A stretch of 64,000 nucleotides of DNA from Salinibacillus kushneri (GCF_900111405.1 NZ_FOHJ01000012.1:1-64000), one strand, 5' to 3'. Positions 8,432-17,325 are shown, counted from the stretch's first letter. Numbers and translations: made by a program. Notes: generated by a model not told the origin, from the sequence alone.

Positions 8432-8836
8432 TTATGAAGCCTCCTTCGTTATTTCTAATTGAAAATTGATACTATATTCATGCCGTCCGTTACTGTCTTG
8501 GCCAATGTGAACAGCACTGCTTTGTTCTCCAAAACAACTGACTAAATAAAAAACACCTAACTGGATGGAACTTAATCCGTTAAGTGTTTCATAAATTTCT
8601 TCTGATTTTTGATTCGCCCACCGTGGGTCTTCTGTTCCTCTGACAATAAACTGCATACCTGGTGAACGATAGTCATTCCAGATATCCGGTTCAGAACCAC
8701 CTTTTAAATAGATTCCAATCACTTCGTCAGTTTGAGAAGGTATGGTGTTTATAAAAGTATTCCCACTTAAGCCTGTTTCATCGAATGTTAATATCCCTAG
8801 GTTATCCAAATAAACAGCTATTTCTGTTTCCAGCAC
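8432..8836 (-). CDS. Minor capsid / tail terminator protein (Minor_capsid_3-like), 134 aa
   Basis: Third of three small head-tail joining genes before the tail tube. N-terminal 'MLETEIAVYLDNLGI' and the 'GMQFIVRGTEDPRWANQKSEEIYETLNGL' region fit the Minor_capsid_3 family, which behaves like a tail-terminator protein. It ends two bases before the tail tube gene starts. Confidence 0.75.
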   Translation of the reverse strand: MLETEIAVYLDNLGILTFDETGLSGNTFINTIPSQTDEVIGIYLKGGSEPDIWNDYRSPGMQFIVRGTEDPRWANQKSEEIYETLNGLSSIQLGVFYLVSCFGEQSSAVHIGQDSNGRHEYSINFQLEITKEAS

Positions 8837-8841
8837 CTTAT

Positions 8842-9186
8842 CTACCCCTCCAACGCTCGTTTAATTGATTTCTCAATATGCTTTTGAACTTGTTTTCGAT
8901 TTTGTTTTACGGCGTTCTCTAAATACTTCGCCTCACGTCCGTTAGGATGATTATAGTGAGTTGCTTCATGCTGTCGTACAGCATAAGGTGTGTTATAACT
9001 GACAGAAGCTTCACGCCCGCCTTTTGTTACATGAGTAGTACCTGAGTTTTGCAAAGGGCCTTCGTCATGTGGTACGCGTTTGTTTGATTCGTCCAGAACA
9101 AATTCGGTAGCTTCAGTTACTCCACGTTCACGTGCTTTTTGCGCCTTCTTCACCACTTCATTTCCACGCCATTTATAACTTGCCAT
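8842..9186 (-). CDS. Minor capsid protein (Minor_capsid_2 / HK97 gp10-like), 114 aa
   Basis: Small, basic head-tail joining protein. Signature: 'VLDESNKRVPHDEGPLQNSG', then 'YNTPYAVRQHEATHYNHPNGREAKYLE', matching the YAxxQHE...GRxAKYLE pattern of the family. The last base overlaps the start of its neighbour at 9186. Confidence 0.8.
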   Translation of the reverse strand: MASYKWRGNEVVKKAQKARERGVTEATEFVLDESNKRVPHDEGPLQNSGTTHVTKGGREASVSYNTPYAVRQHEATHYNHPNGREAKYLENAVKQNRKQVQKHIEKSIKRALEG

Positions 9187-9512
9187 TACATCCGTACCTC
9201 AATATGCGATACGTTTTTTAAAGCAGTTTGAGGAGGGGCTGATATTACGATAAATTCATCAATGACCTGGTTGTTTTCGTCAATCCAAGTAACTTTAGAC
9301 TCAGGAGGGATTTTTTCACCCTTATACTCAAAAGTACCTTGCGTATTTGACGTGACTTCCCGACCTTCAGTATCACGAACAAGCTGACGATTGTATTCAA
9401 TCCGGCATTTATAATCCACACCAGGACCGTATTGCGGACCATAAGCTCCGTCACCTAAATAAGGTTCGACGGTTGCTTTGTGAGGCAATAAAAAAGGAGG
9501 TATCTTCATCAT
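9186..9512 (-). CDS. Minor capsid protein (Minor_capsid_1-like head closure), 108 aa
   Basis: Head-closure protein connecting portal/adaptor to the tail. 'LLPHKATVEPYLGDGAYGPQYG', 'CRIEYNRQLVRDTEGREVTS' and 'IPPESKVTW' agree with Minor_capsid_1. One-base overlaps on both sides place it within a tightly coupled head-completion operon. Confidence 0.78.
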   Translation of the reverse strand: MMKIPPFLLPHKATVEPYLGDGAYGPQYGPGVDYKCRIEYNRQLVRDTEGREVTSNTQGTFEYKGEKIPPESKVTWIDENNQVIDEFIVISAPPQTALKNVSHIEVRM

Positions 9513-9865
9513 TAGGAAGACACCCCCCTATATAACAGACCTTGGTCAAACAAATAAGTGTAGGCTTCTTGACATAGCTTTTTAAAGGTTTGACCATCCC
9601 CGCCAAAGTTCATGGAAAATGAGCCGACGGTAAATGAACTTACATTGTCCATATTCGCAAGGTTATCATCAATAGACAATTCAAATTCTATTTGAGCACA
9701 AACAGCTTTTTTAGCTGCTTCGATATGGTTGTTATCATCTTGATCAATGCGATTGAGTGTTAATCGGTCAACTATTTTGCTTACCTTGTCCGCTAAACGA
9801 GCAAAGTTGCTCGGGGCGGTTTGACCTGTAAAGTCTTTATAATCTTGTTCCGTTGCATAGATCAT
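9512..9865 (-). CDS. Head-tail connector (adaptor) protein, 117 aa
   Basis: Predicted adaptor that binds the portal ring (HK97 gp6/SPP1 gp15-type). Mostly helical: 'MIYATEQDYKDFTGQ', 'ARLADKVSKIVDRLT', 'HIEAAKKAVCAQIEFELS', then 'SFTVGSFSMNFGG' and 'KKLCQEAYTYLFDQGLLYRGV', the usual arrangement with the strand hairpin before the last helix. Directly followed by the minor-capsid trio. Confidence 0.75.
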   Translation of the reverse strand: MIYATEQDYKDFTGQTAPSNFARLADKVSKIVDRLTLNRIDQDDNNHIEAAKKAVCAQIEFELSIDDNLANMDNVSSFTVGSFSMNFGGDGQTFKKLCQEAYTYLFDQGLLYRGVSS

Positions 9866-9875
9866 ACAAGATCAC

Positions 9876-10040
9876 CTACTTCTTAGACTCCTTAGAAGTC
9901 TTTTTAGCTGGACCTTTCACTTCAGTAGCAACTTTTTTCTTAATCCACTGTTTCCCTACAAACGTATCCACATCATAGGTTTCGCCAGGAATACGCCTTT
10001 TCCCCTTATAGACGGTCTCAGTGTTCATCTTGACTTTCAT
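9876..10040 (-). CDS. Small basic phage protein, 54 aa, paralogue of its neighbour
   Basis: ATG at 10040, inside the 3' end of the preceding gene, gives a 54-residue protein: MKVKMNTETVYKGKRRIPGE then TYDVDTFVGKQW and a Lys-rich tail. Its first ~35 residues parallel those of the adjacent 109-aa protein (MKVKMN[V/T][Q/E]T..., GE.YDV...). The basic tail (KKKVATEVKGPAKKTSKESKK) suggests nucleic acid or protein contacts in the head. It is too short for routine gene callers. Function unknown. Confidence 0.65.
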   Translation of the reverse strand: MKVKMNTETVYKGKRRIPGETYDVDTFVGKQWIKKKVATEVKGPAKKTSKESKK

Positions 10041-10347
10041 CATCCGTCACCTCTTCTCCTCCATCATTCTCTTCAGCTGTTTCTTTAATTAACTCTTCAG
10101 CTGCTTCAATCGCCTTATCTTTACCCTGGATTTTCTCACCATTCGGCAACTCATACCATCCACTACCTGAAGGTGTAATATTTAATTCTTCTAAACGTTG
10201 ATCATCATCTTCTTGATTTGTATCGGTAATCACAGCTAATCGTCGCTCTGACCATCGCTTTGCGAATTTCTTTTGAACGTCATATTCTTCGCCCTTTTTT
10301 AACACCTTTCCTTGAAAGGTTGTTTGAACATTCATTTTTACTTTCAA
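10018..10347 (-). CDS. Hypothetical head-module protein, 109 aa
   Basis: N-terminal beta-rich domain (MKVKMNVQTTFQGKVLKKGE ... YDVQKKFAKRWSERRLAVI) resembles small SH3-like 'phage Rho-N/head' proteins found downstream of capsid genes. The middle 'SGSGWYELPNGEKIQGKDKAIEAAEEL' recalls decoration or capsid-accessory proteins, and the C-terminus is very acidic. No firm family. It shares its N-terminal pattern with the 54-aa gene that overlaps its 3' end. Confidence 0.65.
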   Translation of the reverse strand: MKVKMNVQTTFQGKVLKKGEEYDVQKKFAKRWSERRLAVITDTNQEDDDQRLEELNITPSGSGWYELPNGEKIQGKDKAIEAAEELIKETAEENDGGEEVTDDESQDEH

Positions 10348-10408
10348 AAAATGACCTCCTATTCATAAAATTAAAGAGCAAGACCGTAGTCCTGCTCTGT
10401 TATAAGTA

Positions 10409-11356
10409 TTATGCTGTCGTTTCTGCTGGTGTTAGTGCTGCAAATGGATAGCGTGTAGCACTATCAGTATTCAGACGGTTAATTGGGTTAGGAATCTGCC
10501 AAGCCAGACGCATAACCGCGCGCAAGGCAACCATGTCTTGTTGTGCTAAGTTATAAAGAATAGAACCGTCAGAATCTTGAATAACAGCTTGATCTAACAG
10601 CTTAAACGTAATGTCCTGACGCATAGCGTATACCAACTGACTAAAGTCCCCAGAGAATAAAAGTGATTGAGCTGAATCAATTGCACCATTACGAGGAAAG
10701 ATGATTTGTTCACCATCTAACTGGTAACGCGTGTTTTCTTGAATTGTTGACTTAAATAATGGCTGACCATCAGCATCACGAAGTCCACGCAGCTTTCCGC
10801 GCATATTCATAGCACCAACATGTCCATTTGCCATGAATCCATCTTCTTCAATAAGTGAGATGGTTCCATCCTCACCTAATAGATCATCATATAAATCAGA
10901 TCCAGTACCTAAAGCTACCGTATTACCTGCTGAAGTTGCCCCTGCCAACAAATCAGTTGGCCATTCCGCAGGTGCGTTCGTCCCATAAAGCACAGCTTTA
11001 TCAAAAGTTAGTCCCATAGCTTCTTCAATTCGTGGACGAACTTCACCCCAGATATCATAGTCGCTGTCATCTAACACAGCTTCTGGAATTGGCACAATAA
11101 CCGCTAATTCCTCTGCTACAAAATATTTTTTATCCCATGCTTGTTGAGTTGTTTGTTTTTTACCTGTGTCACCATCAACAAAATACGCAGTAGGTAACTG
11201 AGATAAAACAGGTACCTTTCGCTGTTTTGTAGACATATTAGGAGCTCGTGTTCCCAGCTGCATCACTGAAGATTGTTGCGTTACTCCTTGAATAATTTCA
11301 CGTGATAACTCCTCATTAATTAAAGTTTCTGCTCCGTTACGATCAATAATTGGCAT
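10409..11356 (-). CDS. Major capsid protein, HK97 fold, 315 aa
   Basis: Shell protein of the head. Recognisable segments: 'ELSREIIQGVTQQSSVMQLGTRAPNMST' at the N-terminus, 'VPVLSQLPTAYFVDGDTGKKQTT', 'AVIVPIPEAVLDDSDYDIW' and, near the end, 'FSQLVYAMRQDITFKLLDQAV' with 'DMVALRAVMRLAWQIPNP'. This is the family pattern of phage capsids that use a separate scaffold. Preceded by the DUF4355 scaffold gene, as usual. Confidence 0.93.
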   Translation of the reverse strand: MPIIDRNGAETLINEELSREIIQGVTQQSSVMQLGTRAPNMSTKQRKVPVLSQLPTAYFVDGDTGKKQTTQQAWDKKYFVAEELAVIVPIPEAVLDDSDYDIWGEVRPRIEEAMGLTFDKAVLYGTNAPAEWPTDLLAGATSAGNTVALGTGSDLYDDLLGEDGTISLIEEDGFMANGHVGAMNMRGKLRGLRDADGQPLFKSTIQENTRYQLDGEQIIFPRNGAIDSAQSLLFSGDFSQLVYAMRQDITFKLLDQAVIQDSDGSILYNLAQQDMVALRAVMRLAWQIPNPINRLNTDSATRYPFAALTPAETTA

Positions 11357-11373
11357 AAATTAATTCCCCTTTC

Positions 11374-12060
11374 TTAGTATCCTGCTTTTCTGCGAATTAG
11401 GTCGTTCATACTCATGTTTCCTTGTGAACCTCTTGAAAAATCTACGCCACCTTTGGATGACTTTTTTTCGGTTTGATAATAAGGACGTTCTTTTATGAAC
11501 TCTTCCATAGAATCTTTTAAACCTTCAACTTTTCCATCTTCATTTACTTTTACATTCGACTTATCCATCAACTTCAAAATGTCACCAACAGCTTTACTAT
11601 TGACACCTAAATCACCAGCTAATAGAGTTGCCTCTGCTTGAATCAGACGGTCATTTGCACGTTTTTCAGCTGAGTTTTTGAAGTCTGTCACACGTTGAAT
11701 GTTGTCCTCCAGGGACTTATTCTCATCGTAATCCAGACCAGCAGCTGATAGTGTTTCCTTGACTGCATCTTTCTTTTGAGCTTCCGTCTTACCTTCCAGG
11801 TTACGGAGCTTGGTTCGATAATTTGCTGCTTCTTTGCGCAAATCTTCCACATATTCTTTGCTAAATCCGGTTTGACCTTGGCCACCTGAGCCTTGGCTAG
11901 TTCCGCCTTCTCCGGATCCAGAACCTTGACCACCCTCTCCACTACCTCCTTCTCCAGAGCCAGCTTCTCCGCCCTGGCCTCCTTCGCCACCTTCGGCAAA
12001 GAATTGTAGATTCAAAGGTAATAGATTTTTATAAAACGTTCTTTCGTTGTTTATAGTCAC
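11374..12060 (-). CDS. Capsid scaffolding protein (DUF4355-like), 228 aa
   Basis: Scaffold for prohead assembly. Begins 'MTINNERTFYKNLLPLNLQFFA', a typical N-terminus of such proteins, followed by a Gly/Glu/Ser low-complexity linker (about residues 23-65), a coiled-coil stretch (EDLRKEAANYRTKLRNLEGK) and a C-terminal capsid-binding tail ('GGVDFSRGSQGNMSMNDLIRRKAGY'). Located immediately before the capsid gene. Confidence 0.88.
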   Translation of the reverse strand: MTINNERTFYKNLLPLNLQFFAEGGEGGQGGEAGSGEGGSGEGGQGSGSGEGGTSQGSGGQGQTGFSKEYVEDLRKEAANYRTKLRNLEGKTEAQKKDAVKETLSAAGLDYDENKSLEDNIQRVTDFKNSAEKRANDRLIQAEATLLAGDLGVNSKAVGDILKLMDKSNVKVNEDGKVEGLKDSMEEFIKERPYYQTEKKSSKGGVDFSRGSQGNMSMNDLIRRKAGY

Positions 12061-12105
12061 CTGGACTCACTCCTTTTCTGCCTCCTGGGCAAAATTTTTG
12101 CATAA

Positions 12106-12138
12106 TAAAACCCCTAACGAGTCTCACGATAGGGGTTG
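12106..12138 (-). terminator. Terminator between minor-head and scaffold genes
   Basis: Minus strand: AACCCCTA, 13-nt loop, TAGGGGTT, then TTATTATG. Eight perfect pairs with a modest U tract. It separates the packaging/minor-head part of the late operon from the scaffold gene, so it may act as a leaky attenuator, or as a late insertion that came with the plus-strand gene next to it. Confidence 0.6.
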
Positions 12139-12144
12139 CAAATA

Positions 12145-12174
12145 TTGAACAAAGCCATACACCTACTTTAATAT
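12145..12174 (+). promoter_or_regulatory. Sigma-A-like promoter for the plus-strand accessory gene
   Basis: TTGAAC (12145-12150), an 18-bp spacer and TAATAT (12169-12174). Predicted start near 12182, about 25 bases before the ATG at 12207. The ribosome site is AAAGGGTG. Confidence 0.6.
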
Positions 12175-12206
12175 TTGATAGACTAATAGAAAGGGTGTGA
12201 TAACTC

Positions 12207-12515
12207 ATGTCTGAATTCCCTTTCTTTGTCCCTAAAAACTATAAAAAAGGGTATATGAAACATGTAATGTACTCCGTTACGGTTGAGATTAATAGGCATA
12301 TAGGAATTGTTAAAAGAGCAAAGAAAAAACCCAGTAAAATATTACTCGGGTCTATTTGTTCAGTTAAATTTTGTCATGAAAAAACCGGTTTTGTTGATAT
12401 GAGACGTGCGCCCAAAACTTATGCTGGATTACCTATTGTTTATCATGTTCAAACGCTTGTAGGTGTTGCTGTAGTTCCTGTTGAACATGATGAACTAACT
12501 CATAATGATTCATAG
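12207..12515 (+). CDS. Plus-strand accessory (moron-like) protein, 102 aa, unknown
   Basis: It is the only plus-strand gene inside the late structural region. It has its own promoter and ribosome site and lies next to a minus-strand terminator, the layout of a phage moron expressed in the lysogen. The product is basic and beta-rich (MSEFPFFVPKNYKKGYMKHV, 'VTVEINRHIGIVKRAKKKPS', 'YAGLPIVYHVQTLVGVAVVP') with no clear signal peptide or membrane helix. The last ~27 codons overlap the 3' end of the opposite-strand gene. No family recognised; function unknown. Confidence 0.55.
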   Translation: MSEFPFFVPKNYKKGYMKHVMYSVTVEINRHIGIVKRAKKKPSKILLGSICSVKFCHEKTGFVDMRRAPKTYAGLPIVYHVQTLVGVAVVPVEHDELTHNDS

Positions 12516-12681
12516 ATTCGTATTCACTAAATGCCAGGGTCATCTTACCAGGCATGGTGTTCTGACCTTTATACATCTCATAGTGGATGTCAACATCAAC
12601 AGGGGTTAATTCTGGTTCTGAGTCGTCAAAAGTTGTGATATCCTGATAAGCGATGTCGATGTGTTTAATTAGGATTTTCAT
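12433..12681 (-). CDS. Hypothetical phage protein, 82 aa
   Basis: Starts at 12681 after GAGGTGAT, five bases downstream of the minor head gene, so it is probably co-translated with it. Sequence: MKILIKHIDIAYQDITTFDD ... 'PVDVDIHYEMYKGQNTMPGKMTLAFSEYESM', with a Gln/His-rich helical C-terminus (ELVHHVQQELQQHLQAFE). No family recognised. It may be a minor head or packaging accessory. Its 3' end converges with, and overlaps, the plus-strand gene by 83 bases. Confidence 0.65.
   Translation of the reverse strand: MKILIKHIDIAYQDITTFDDSEPELTPVDVDIHYEMYKGQNTMPGKMTLAFSEYESMNHYELVHHVQQELQQHLQAFEHDKQ
12442..12491. repeat. 11-bp perfect inverted repeat in the convergent overlap
   Basis: ATCATGTTCAA (12442-12452) and TTGAACATGAT (12481-12491) are separated by 28 bases. 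The repeat lies inside the 3' ends of both convergent genes; a hairpin would form in either transcript. No T run follows on either strand. Confidence 0.6.
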
Positions 12682-12685
12682 TTAA

Positions 12686-13780
12686 TCACCTCGCCCTCTT
12701 AATTTGCTCACGCTCATATTTACGACGCAAGTTATTATTTTCAACAAGTTTACGATTTCTCGCTTGCCATTCTCGGATTTTCGCTTTTGCTTTCTTTTGT
12801 TCCGCCTCATCCATAGCCACAGACTCCCTTCTCTTCCATCTACGGATTTGACGCTCATTGTAACGCTGCTGTTTTTTTACTTCATATCCAGCACCATCAG
12901 ACTCAGGTGTTTCGACTTTGGTTAAACCTTCCACATAAGCATTTAGCGTATGACCACAACCAGGATGAAAAAGACCATCTGCCTCAGCATCACTCACGGA
13001 AGGATAACGAGTATCTTCTCCGCTAATAGATAAGATTTGTCTTTCCCAAGGTTTACAATCCGGACATTCATCTGGATGATCAGAGACTATAGCTAAATCC
13101 ATTCCGTTATCTTGCATACTATTCATATGACCGTTTATTGCCGCTCTTCCTAATGAAGCCCTTGTGGCCATTTCAGTATAGGATTGCATTTCCCAATGGT
13201 TACCAGCTTTGTCAACAAAGTTTGAAATACCTTTATCAGCAAACTCGTTTAACATACGTTGGGTAGCTTGTCTTCTCGTTTCGGCTCCAATAACCGCATC
13301 ACCAATATTTTGGGATACAACATTGCGATACTGATCCTCTGTATTTCGTAAAATTTGAACATGAGAACGTTTAAGAAGGTCGACTGTTTCAGCCGCAAGA
13401 GCCTCTACCGCCTGTTGGTTAACGGCTCCAAACCCACCGGATACAGATGCGTTAGAGCTTAAGGTGATATTCGTATCATCAAGTCCTTCTTGCACCAAAG
13501 CCCGAATATCTGCATCAGCCGACTTCATCCCACCCCCATATGCTTCTGTAAGAATTTTTCTAAGCTCTTTTTCTGTTAGTTCATCTAAATTCTCGATTTC
13601 TTTTTCAATAGATTGGCGGATGTTTCGGAATTGGGTTATTTTTTTCTCACGCCATCCATGTTCATCAATACCTTGAGCTAAACGTCTAGCTATCTGGCGT
13701 AAGATGCGATTTTCTGCATCAGCATAAATACGGCCAATTTCTACAGCTTTCTTTTCTTGACTATTGGGAGATATCGCCAT
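12686..13780 (-). CDS. Phage minor capsid / head morphogenesis protein (Phage_min_cap2-like), 364 aa
   Basis: Internal head protein injected or used in assembly (relative of SPP1 gp7-type proteins). Long helical N-terminal half; then 'MQSYTEMATRASLGRAAINGHMNSM' and the conserved Cys/His region 'SDHPDECPDCKPWERQILSISG' with 'LFHPGCGHTLNAYVEG', the hallmark metal-binding-like motif of this family. C-terminus 'YEVKKQQRYNERQIRRWKRR' is strongly basic and coiled-coil. Located directly after the portal gene. Confidence 0.9.
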   Translation of the reverse strand: MAISPNSQEKKAVEIGRIYADAENRILRQIARRLAQGIDEHGWREKKITQFRNIRQSIEKEIENLDELTEKELRKILTEAYGGGMKSADADIRALVQEGLDDTNITLSSNASVSGGFGAVNQQAVEALAAETVDLLKRSHVQILRNTEDQYRNVVSQNIGDAVIGAETRRQATQRMLNEFADKGISNFVDKAGNHWEMQSYTEMATRASLGRAAINGHMNSMQDNGMDLAIVSDHPDECPDCKPWERQILSISGEDTRYPSVSDAEADGLFHPGCGHTLNAYVEGLTKVETPESDGAGYEVKKQQRYNERQIRRWKRRESVAMDEAEQKKAKAKIREWQARNRKLVENNNLRRKYEREQIKRAR

Positions 13781-13790
13781 TGTTTATCAC

Positions 13791-15224
13791 CTAACTCATT
13801 CCGACCTGCATTGGATTTGGAGCGTTTAAACCTTGCGCCTGATTCAATCGTTCAATTTCTTCCTGTTGTTCTTCCTCACTCAAATCCGAGTGCAGCCATT
13901 TAACTTTCATTTCATTTGTTATAGCATCAGCACGGTTAAGGAGATTTATAGTTTCAGCTAATGATTTAATGTCCGTCTCTAAGCTATCAGACATGACAAC
14001 CTTTGGACGTTCGACCGTAGTTTGGTTTCCTAAGTGTTTATTATCCACTTCAAGCATGAGATGAAAAATGTCTTCTAAAGCCACCTTCCAGTATTGCTGT
14101 TTTTTCGATAATGTCTTATAAGTACGGTCTTGACGTGATTTGATTTCAGTAGCTGTCATGGATCCACCGTCACCTTTTAAACCAAATGATTGAGGAGAGT
14201 ATCCAGCTGCAAAGATAATTTGTTCAATTAAGTTCTGGGCTGTCTCCTGGTATTGTTCTGAACGAATCTGGAATTGCGCAATTGTATAGCCGCTTGCTCC
14301 TTTTGTAGATAGGGGGTCAATTTGTAATGTTGTGAACAATTCTTGGTCCTTATCAAATTTGAAAGTACCATCGTCAGAACGCTCTAACCATTGTTCAGGC
14401 ACAACAATCCGTGCCTTTGCTAACTCTAGTTCTCTACGCCAATCCGAGTATGTCTCACACAATGTCTCAATTAAGGTTATTGCTTGAGCGATATCACTCT
14501 GACCAATTTGGGAGCCACGCCATAGAGGGTTAGGCAACATATTGGGCACATAGCGAACGAGAATATCATCAATGCCGGTGTTGACTTCTTCTTCTAAATC
14601 CTGCGTGAAATTTAATGTTTCTAAATTTATTCGCTTTCCTAATTTATCAGTTGAGCCTCTGTATAAGCCGTTAAATATCTTCCCTCGTTCCCGCCTCTCA
14701 ACAAACCAGTAACGTGTAGCAGATTCCAATTGTTTAGCTGGTGTGACGTCTTTAAAAAAGTCAGCTGCAACCAAAAATCCATTCCTAAATTCCGGGATGA
14801 CATTATCCGGTTGAGCAATCGAGAACAATGGAAAGTCATAGTTATCAGCGTCATAATTTATTTTTAAATAAATTCCGCCCATTGGCGATTGGGTTTCAGC
14901 AGCTTCGAGAGCTTTTGTTTGAAAGAAGTTTTGTTCTAAAATCTCATCCATGCGTTTTTTTGTCTCATCATTTTGAAAGTTAATCTCTGGAGCCTCGCTG
15001 AATAGCAGGTCAGCTGATAACCTGGCTATTTCATTAACAATAGGCAATAAAACTTTATCCTTCCGGTCATTGGCCCAGAACCGGTCTTTCCCTTCCGATG
15101 TACTGTAATATCGTTTCAAGCATTCTGTATCACCTGAATACCATGCTGCATATTCACTATATTTTTGGAAGACATCTTCCCAGCCTTCAAACGGTAATTT
15201 CGTATTATCTGCTGGTAATGGCAT
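13791..15224 (-). CDS. Portal protein (SPP1 gp6-like), 477 aa
   Basis: Dodecameric DNA gate at the head vertex. Features include 'YSEYAAWYSGDTECLKRYY' near the start, 'VLLPIVNEIARLSADLLFSEAPEI', 'FGLKGDGGSMTATEIKSRQDRTYKTLSKKQQYW' and the C-terminal 'WLHSDLSEEEQQEEIERLNQAQG'. The TATEI...RQD segment is a hallmark of the gp6-type portal family. Follows the large terminase gene with an 18-base gap. Confidence 0.93.
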   Translation of the reverse strand: MPLPADNTKLPFEGWEDVFQKYSEYAAWYSGDTECLKRYYSTSEGKDRFWANDRKDKVLLPIVNEIARLSADLLFSEAPEINFQNDETKKRMDEILEQNFFQTKALEAAETQSPMGGIYLKINYDADNYDFPLFSIAQPDNVIPEFRNGFLVAADFFKDVTPAKQLESATRYWFVERRERGKIFNGLYRGSTDKLGKRINLETLNFTQDLEEEVNTGIDDILVRYVPNMLPNPLWRGSQIGQSDIAQAITLIETLCETYSDWRRELELAKARIVVPEQWLERSDDGTFKFDKDQELFTTLQIDPLSTKGASGYTIAQFQIRSEQYQETAQNLIEQIIFAAGYSPQSFGLKGDGGSMTATEIKSRQDRTYKTLSKKQQYWKVALEDIFHLMLEVDNKHLGNQTTVERPKVVMSDSLETDIKSLAETINLLNRADAITNEMKVKWLHSDLSEEEQQEEIERLNQAQGLNAPNPMQVGMS

Positions 15225-15242
15225 TTCATCACATCCTTTGCT

Positions 15243-16526
15243 TTAAGCGATTCCTTTTCCTTGCCAAATCATCCTTGTACCGTTCGCTGTGTAACGAATA
15301 GGGTCCATACAATGATCGTTCGCTTTAATCGGCTTATCTTCTCCTCGTTCTGCTGCTTTCTCATCCCAGGCATATGCTGTGATTTCTTTTAGAACATTCG
15401 CGCAGCGTTCATGCACTCGTAATAAATCATTATCAATAATGGATGACACAAGCTCAATACCACGCTTAACCTCGTTATCCGATGCTTGAATACGACTTTT
15501 TAGACGAGGTGATAGCACAGCATAAAGCTCTAATATAAAACCTTCTGCGGATGGATCTATAAAAATACGTTCCGGCATGATTTTGTGTTTGCTTATCCAT
15601 TCTTTAAAATCCTTTGCATATTTTGACGGGGACTTTTTCCGTTCTTTTGCTCCTGAATGGTAGTACTCATCAAGAATATAAAGTCTTCCATCAGCTCCAA
15701 GTCCATGAAGAATAAACGTGGTTGCGTTAGAAGTACCATAGTCGCATGCCACCCAATACTTCCGTATAGCCGGCAGTTTGTCATTCTTTTTAACAACATG
15801 CTTGTCATGATCGAACATCTCATAAATAATACCTTCAGCAACTACCCAAAGACCTTCGATATCTCGCTTATAGAAAACACCTGTCTTTATTCGTTTGAGT
15901 CGTTCTTTTACTCGCTCACTAAGAGATAAGTTGTCATCTAATTTGAAGTGTAAGTCCAAAAGTAGCTTTTCTTTCGCTTTATCAATGTAATTCTCTTTGA
16001 ACCAATGATAAGGGCCTTTAGGGTTACAGTTATAAAAATACTTGGCTCCATCAACAGAACAACGACCTTCTACCTGAGTAACAAATGATTCAGGCATTAA
16101 GGCAACTTCATCTAAAAAAGCACCTGCAGCTGTTAAACCTTGAACGGTATCTTGAGACTGTTCATTGTTACCACCAAATAAATAATAGGTATTGTTGCCA
16201 ATTTCAACTCGTGGATCATCAGAACGAATGTAGTTATAAGGAATCCCTTTAGCATTCAATATCTTAAACATAGGTTCTAAGACGTTACGTTTCAAAGCCC
16301 CCATAGTCTTACCAGCCATAATGAAGTTCTCACCATCAAAGGTTTCCAGTGACCACATAACAAATGAGTCCACCATTGCAACGGTTTTACCACTACGTAT
16401 GGAACCTTGAGCAATTACGCCGTCATAATCGTAATAAGGACTTTCTTTCATCCACCACATAATTAACTTTTTCTGTTTCTTTGAGAAAGGTTTCCACTTA
16501 AAGACCGCATTCCGCTTATTCTTCAT
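15243..16526 (-). CDS. Phage terminase large subunit (PBSX type), 427 aa
   Basis: DNA-packaging motor ATPase and nuclease. N-terminal ATPase: Walker A '[17 protein letters not shown]' (about residues 40-56), Walker B-like '[14 protein letters not shown]' (about 135-148). C-terminal RNase H-like nuclease begins '[19 protein letters not shown]' (acidic residue in VACDYG), with '[11 protein letters not shown]' and '[13 protein letters not shown]' carrying further acidic residues. Overlaps the small subunit gene by 11 bases. Confidence 0.96.
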   Translation of the reverse strand: MKNKRNAVFKWKPFSKKQKKLIMWWMKESPYYDYDGVIAQGSIRSGKTVAMVDSFVMWSLETFDGENFIMAGKTMGALKRNVLEPMFKILNAKGIPYNYIRSDDPRVEIGNNTYYLFGGNNEQSQDTVQGLTAAGAFLDEVALMPESFVTQVEGRCSVDGAKYFYNCNPKGPYHWFKENYIDKAKEKLLLDLHFKLDDNLSLSERVKERLKRIKTGVFYKRDIEGLWVVAEGIIYEMFDHDKHVVKKNDKLPAIRKYWVACDYGTSNATTFILHGLGADGRLYILDEYYHSGAKERKKSPSKYAKDFKEWISKHKIMPERIFIDPSAEGFILELYAVLSPRLKSRIQASDNEVKRGIELVSSIIDNDLLRVHERCANVLKEITAYAWDEKAAERGEDKPIKANDHCMDPIRYTANGTRMIWQGKGIA

Positions 16527-17283
16527 CGCTGAACACGTCCTTTACTTCACCTTTCATGGCGTTGATGTATTCGCTAATATCCGGTTTCTCTGGTGGAGCA
16601 TTACGCTGTTCTATTTCTTTTTGTTTTAGATCAAGTTCACGCTGTTTAACGTTCATATCATGCTGCATCTTTTCAAGTTGAGCTCTTCTGTAATCGTCTT
16701 GGCCAGACAATTGCAAAAAGTCCTTAATCAAACCTCTGAGTTCACTCATGGCCCGTGCCTGAGCTGTCATAAAACTAGCATAACGATCCCATGCATATTG
16801 AAACTCCCATTCTTTTTCTGTGAACGTATCTCCATCTTTCTTTTTCTTAAGATGTTTGATCAATTCATCTTTATCTTCCACGTACATAATCTTTTGAGCC
16901 CTTGCTATGGCAGTGTATTTAATCACGATGTTTTCCCACAGCATATCCACTGGTGACTTCTGTTGAATGGCATCTACAATTTCCAATGTCTCTTTATCAT
17001 CGGGAAAGATGGTACGAAAAAAACCGTGTGTCTCTGCCTTATTATTTCCGACAGGTCCACCCGGTCCACCTGAGTTTCCTAATGCGTTTTTATTTCCTTT
17101 TGGAGCACCTACTTTTTTTGTGTGCACACTTTTTTGTTTGGGTGCACCCTTTTCTCTAGTCCAGCCATAACGACGTTTCCATGACTTAACTGTATTAATT
17201 GAGGCACCGTGTTTTTCAGCAATATCCTTATATTTCATGCCTTTGATATAATCCTTTTCAGCTTGCTTATGCTTGTCGGCCAT
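16516..17283 (-). CDS. Phage terminase small subunit, 255 aa
   Basis: DNA-recognition subunit of the packaging enzyme. N-terminal helix-turn-helix '[34 protein letters not shown]' (residues about 7-41), a Gly/Pro/Lys-rich linker ([18 protein letters not shown]), a PBSX-type oligomerisation core ([20 protein letters not shown] ...) and a charged coiled-coil tail ([24 protein letters not shown]). First gene of the packaging module. Confidence 0.9.
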   Translation of the reverse strand: MADKHKQAEKDYIKGMKYKDIAEKHGASINTVKSWKRRYGWTREKGAPKQKSVHTKKVGAPKGNKNALGNSGGPGGPVGNNKAETHGFFRTIFPDDKETLEIVDAIQQKSPVDMLWENIVIKYTAIARAQKIMYVEDKDELIKHLKKKKDGDTFTEKEWEFQYAWDRYASFMTAQARAMSELRGLIKDFLQLSGQDDYRRAQLEKMQHDMNVKQRELDLKQKEIEQRNAPPEKPDISEYINAMKGEVKDVFSDEE

Positions 17284-17325
17284 CTACATCATCACCCACC
17301 TCCAGCTGTTTATTGTGTTGGTTTT

